This document shows, piece after piece, positions 62,057-64,000 of a stretch of 64,000 nt of DNA. The notes under the pieces were generated by a model. That model saw nothing but the letters and a program-made list of their open reading frames with translations. It did no database searches and was not told where the DNA came from. The position numbers were made by a program, and so were the translations under genes. The DNA is from an uncultured Clostridia bacterium (GTDB lineage: Bacteria; Bacillota; Clostridia; Christensenellales; UBA1750), in contig CAJFMX010000013.1 in the NCBI GenBank assembly GCA_904393115.1, positions 61,310 through 125,309 on the forward strand. The letters are read 5' to 3'. Positions within the stretch are counted from its first letter, which is position 1. Every line of letters starts with the position of its first letter.

Positions 62057-63787
62057 ATGGATGCACGGCAAATGTATGAAAAGTGGCTCAGGGACTTTGC
62101 GCAGGACCCGGACCTGGTCCGGGAGCTGACCGCCATCGCCGGCGACGACAAGGAGATCGAGGACCGCTTCTACCGCGGGCTGGAGTTCGGCACGGCCGGC
62201 ATGCGCGGGGTCATCGGCTACGGCACCAACCGCATGAACGCCTACAACGTCCGCCGCGCGACGCAGGGCCTTGCCAACTTCATCGAGAAGGTGGAGGGCG
62301 GGCCGCAGCGCGGCGTGGCCATCGCCTACGACTCGCGCCGCTTCTCCCCGGAGTTTGCCCTGGAGGCGGCCAAGGTCCTGTGCGCCAACGGAATCAAGGT
62401 CTACCTCTATGAGAGCCTGCGGCCCGTGCCCGTGCTCTCCTTCACGGTCCGGCATCTGCACTGCATCGCCGGCATCGTCATCACCGCCAGCCACAACCCC
62501 AAGATCTACAACGGCTACAAGGTCTACTGGGAGGACGGCGGCCAGCTCCCGCCCGAGCGCGCGTCCGAGGTGCTTTCCTATATCAATGCGCTCGACTACG
62601 CCTCCGCCAAGACCATGGACGAGCAGGCGGCCAAGGACGCCGGGCTCCTGACGATCATCGGCAAGGACGTCGACGACGTCTACATCTCCCGCGTGCGCGC
62701 GCTCTGCGTACAGCCGGAGCTCTGCCGCGAGATGGGCAAGACCATGCGCATCGTCTATTCGCCCCTCAACGGCTCCGGCAACGTGCCCGTGCGCCGCATC
62801 CTCAAGGAAGTCGGCTTTGAGAACGTCTTCGTCGTGCCCGAGCAGGAGAAGCCCGACCCCGACTTTACGACCGTGGGCGCCGCGCCGAACCCCGAAAACT
62901 ACTCCGCCTTTGACCTGGCGCGCGCGCTGGCCGTCCGGGAGAATGCGGACGTCATCTTCGCCACGGACCCGGACTGCGACCGCCTGGGGTGCCTCGTGCG
63001 CGCCGGGGACGGCAGCTTCATCGTCCTGACCGGCAACCAGATCGGCTGCATCCTGGAGAACTACGTCCTCTCCGGGCGCAAGGCCGCCGGAACCCTGCCC
63101 GCAAACGGCGCGGTCGTCAAGTCCATCGTCTCTACGGACATGGCCAAGACCATCGCCGCGGCCTTTGGCGTGACGACCTTCGACGTGCTGACGGGCTTTA
63201 AGTTCATCGCCGAGAAGATCCAGCAGTTTGAGGACACGGGCTCGCACGAGTTCCTCTTCGGCTTTGAGGAGAGCTACGGCTTCCTCGCCGGGACCTTTGT
63301 GCGCGACAAGGACGCCGTCATCGCCTCCATGCTCCTGGCCGAGGCCGCCGCGTGGTACAAGAAGCGCGGCATGACCCTCTACGAGGGGCTCATGGAGCTG
63401 TACGAGAAGTACGGCTACTACAGCGAGAAGGTCACCTCCTTTGCCCTGGAGGGCAAGGACGGCCTGAGCAAGATGGTTTCGCTCATGGCGAACCTGCGCG
63501 CGGGCGCGCCCGAAAGCTTCGCCGGGAAGAAGGTCCTCGCCGTGCGCGATTACAAGAAGGGCGTGCGCGTGGCCGGCGGCGCCGAGGAGAAGTTGGACTA
63601 CCCGGCGTCCGACGTGCTCTTCTATGAGCTCGAGGGCGGGGCCTGGGTCTGCATCCGTCCCTCCGGCACGGAGCCCAAGGTCAAGGTCTACGTCAACGCC
63701 GTGGCCGAAAACCACGAGGCTTCCTCCGCCCTGACGCAGAGCTTGCTCGACGCGGCCGTGAAATTCATGAACGATAACATGAACTAA
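62057..63787 (+). CDS. pgcA: Phosphoglucomutase/phosphomannomutase
   Basis: 576 residues. EFGTAGMRGVIG, TASHNPKIYNGYKVYW (catalytic Ser), FATDPDCDRLG metal loop, GFEESYGFLAG sugar loop and RPSGTEPKVKVY phosphate loop. Alpha-phosphoglucomutase of the PgcA type. Feeds glucose 1-phosphate to glycogen and envelope synthesis. Confidence 0.94.
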   Translation: MDARQMYEKWLRDFAQDPDLVRELTAIAGDDKEIEDRFYRGLEFGTAGMRGVIGYGTNRMNAYNVRRATQGLANFIEKVEGGPQRGVAIAYDSRRFSPEFALEAAKVLCANGIKVYLYESLRPVPVLSFTVRHLHCIAGIVITASHNPKIYNGYKVYWEDGGQLPPERASEVLSYINALDYASAKTMDEQAAKDAGLLTIIGKDVDDVYISRVRALCVQPELCREMGKTMRIVYSPLNGSGNVPVRRILKEVGFENVFVVPEQEKPDPDFTTVGAAPNPENYSAFDLARALAVRENADVIFATDPDCDRLGCLVRAGDGSFIVLTGNQIGCILENYVLSGRKAAGTLPANGAVVKSIVSTDMAKTIAAAFGVTTFDVLTGFKFIAEKIQQFEDTGSHEFLFGFEESYGFLAGTFVRDKDAVIASMLLAEAAAWYKKRGMTLYEGLMELYEKYGYYSEKVTSFALEGKDGLSKMVSLMANLRAGAPESFAGKKVLAVRDYKKGVRVAGGAEEKLDYPASDVLFYELEGGAWVCIRPSGTEPKVKVYVNAVAENHEASSALTQSLLDAAVKFMNDNMN

Positions 63788-63826
63788 CCTGCGCAGAACA
63801 GGGAATTTGGCGCAAGCATACGGGAA

Positions 63827-63868
63827 GAATTTCAGAATCGTTCGGATTCTGAAATTCTTTCTGTTTTT
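63827..63868 (+). terminator. Terminator of phosphoglucomutase
   Basis: GAATTTCAGAATC with its complement, GTTCG loop, T-rich tail. Confidence 0.88.
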
Positions 63869-63892
63869 GTCCAAAAAACTTTGAAAAAAGTG

Positions 63893-64000
63893 TTGACAGG
63901 AAGAGAGGAGTGTGGTAATATAACTAAGCTGTCAGCGAGAGATACGAACTGACGGCGGGGAACCTTGAAAACGATACATAAGAGGAAAAAGACAAGGCAA
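63893..64000 (+). promoter_or_regulatory. Probable rRNA-operon promoter and leader
   Basis: TTGACA (63893-63898), 17 bases, TAATAT (63916-63921). The leader has GAACCTTGAAAAC at about 63960, like the boxA/nut region before Bacillota 16S rRNA. The window ends before any rRNA. Confidence 0.6.

Overview
The window looks like chromosomal DNA of a GC-rich, low-oxygen, gut-type Clostridia (Bacillota). Supporting this are strong AGGAGG-type ribosome sites with frequent GTG and TTG starts, lipobox and Gram-positive style exported proteins, YesM/YesN-type two-component genes, a serine T-box leader, a TPP riboswitch, CUT1 sugar transporters lacking their own ATPase, iron-sulfur oxidoreductases and radical SAM genes. 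Assignment below class level is inference. No phage, insertion sequence or CRISPR array was recognised.

Layout. 1-3.5 kb: small secreted and membrane proteins, an MFS permease, an Fe-S aldo/keto reductase behind a MerR-like promoter, and tag. 3.5-6.8 kb: sugar ABC transporter. 7-12.1 kb: SGNH hydrolase, YesN regulator, YesM kinase and binding protein as one operon. 12.3-17.4 kb: serine hydrolase, FliB-like protein, PHP phosphoesterase, tRNA-Leu, a membrane cytochrome-like protein and a flavodoxin. 17.4-22.3 kb: frameshifted radical SAM gene, two small genes and an OmpR-type two-component operon; all four promoters share one spaced motif. 22.4-31.9 kb: MATE pump, then a carbohydrate block (HAD, aminoglycoside-phosphotransferase-fold kinase, GH29 fucosidase, UroD-like methyltransferase, phosphodiesterase, Gfo/Idh/MocA dehydrogenase, FAD oxidoreductase). 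32-40 kb: large exported SH3 protein in an AT-rich setting, AraC regulator divergent from a dehydrogenase plus sugar isomerase, P-loop kinase, glycogen debranching enzyme. 40-42.1 kb: decayed VWA gene and four tRNAs. 42.2-50.7 kb: M29 aminopeptidase, DAP decarboxylase, glutaredoxin-like protein, TPP-controlled thiamine salvage operon (thiM-thiE-HAD), and DAHP synthase behind a tyrosine-rich leader peptide. 50.7-55.7 kb: YdjC-like deacetylase, threonine aldolase, XRE repressor with a divergent AT-rich gene, T-box and serS. 55.7-57.5 kb: an approximately 1.3-kb ORF-less, hairpin-dense transcription unit. 57.5-64 kb: small lipoprotein, rhomboid, aminotransferase with Lrp regulator, ogt, Cys-rich protein, ferritin-like protein, phosphoglucomutase, and at the edge a promoter and leader that look like the start of an rRNA operon.

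The most interesting items are: (1) the 1.3-kb putative giant structured RNA at about 55,895-57,211, with a near-consensus promoter and a strong terminator; (2) the Tyr-rich leader peptide and attenuator ahead of DAHP synthase; (3) a four-promoter regulon around the two-component system at 20 kb, where AAAC half-sites lie at identical distances from each -10 box. Several genes carry single-base frameshifts in G/C runs, which may be sequencing errors rather than biology.
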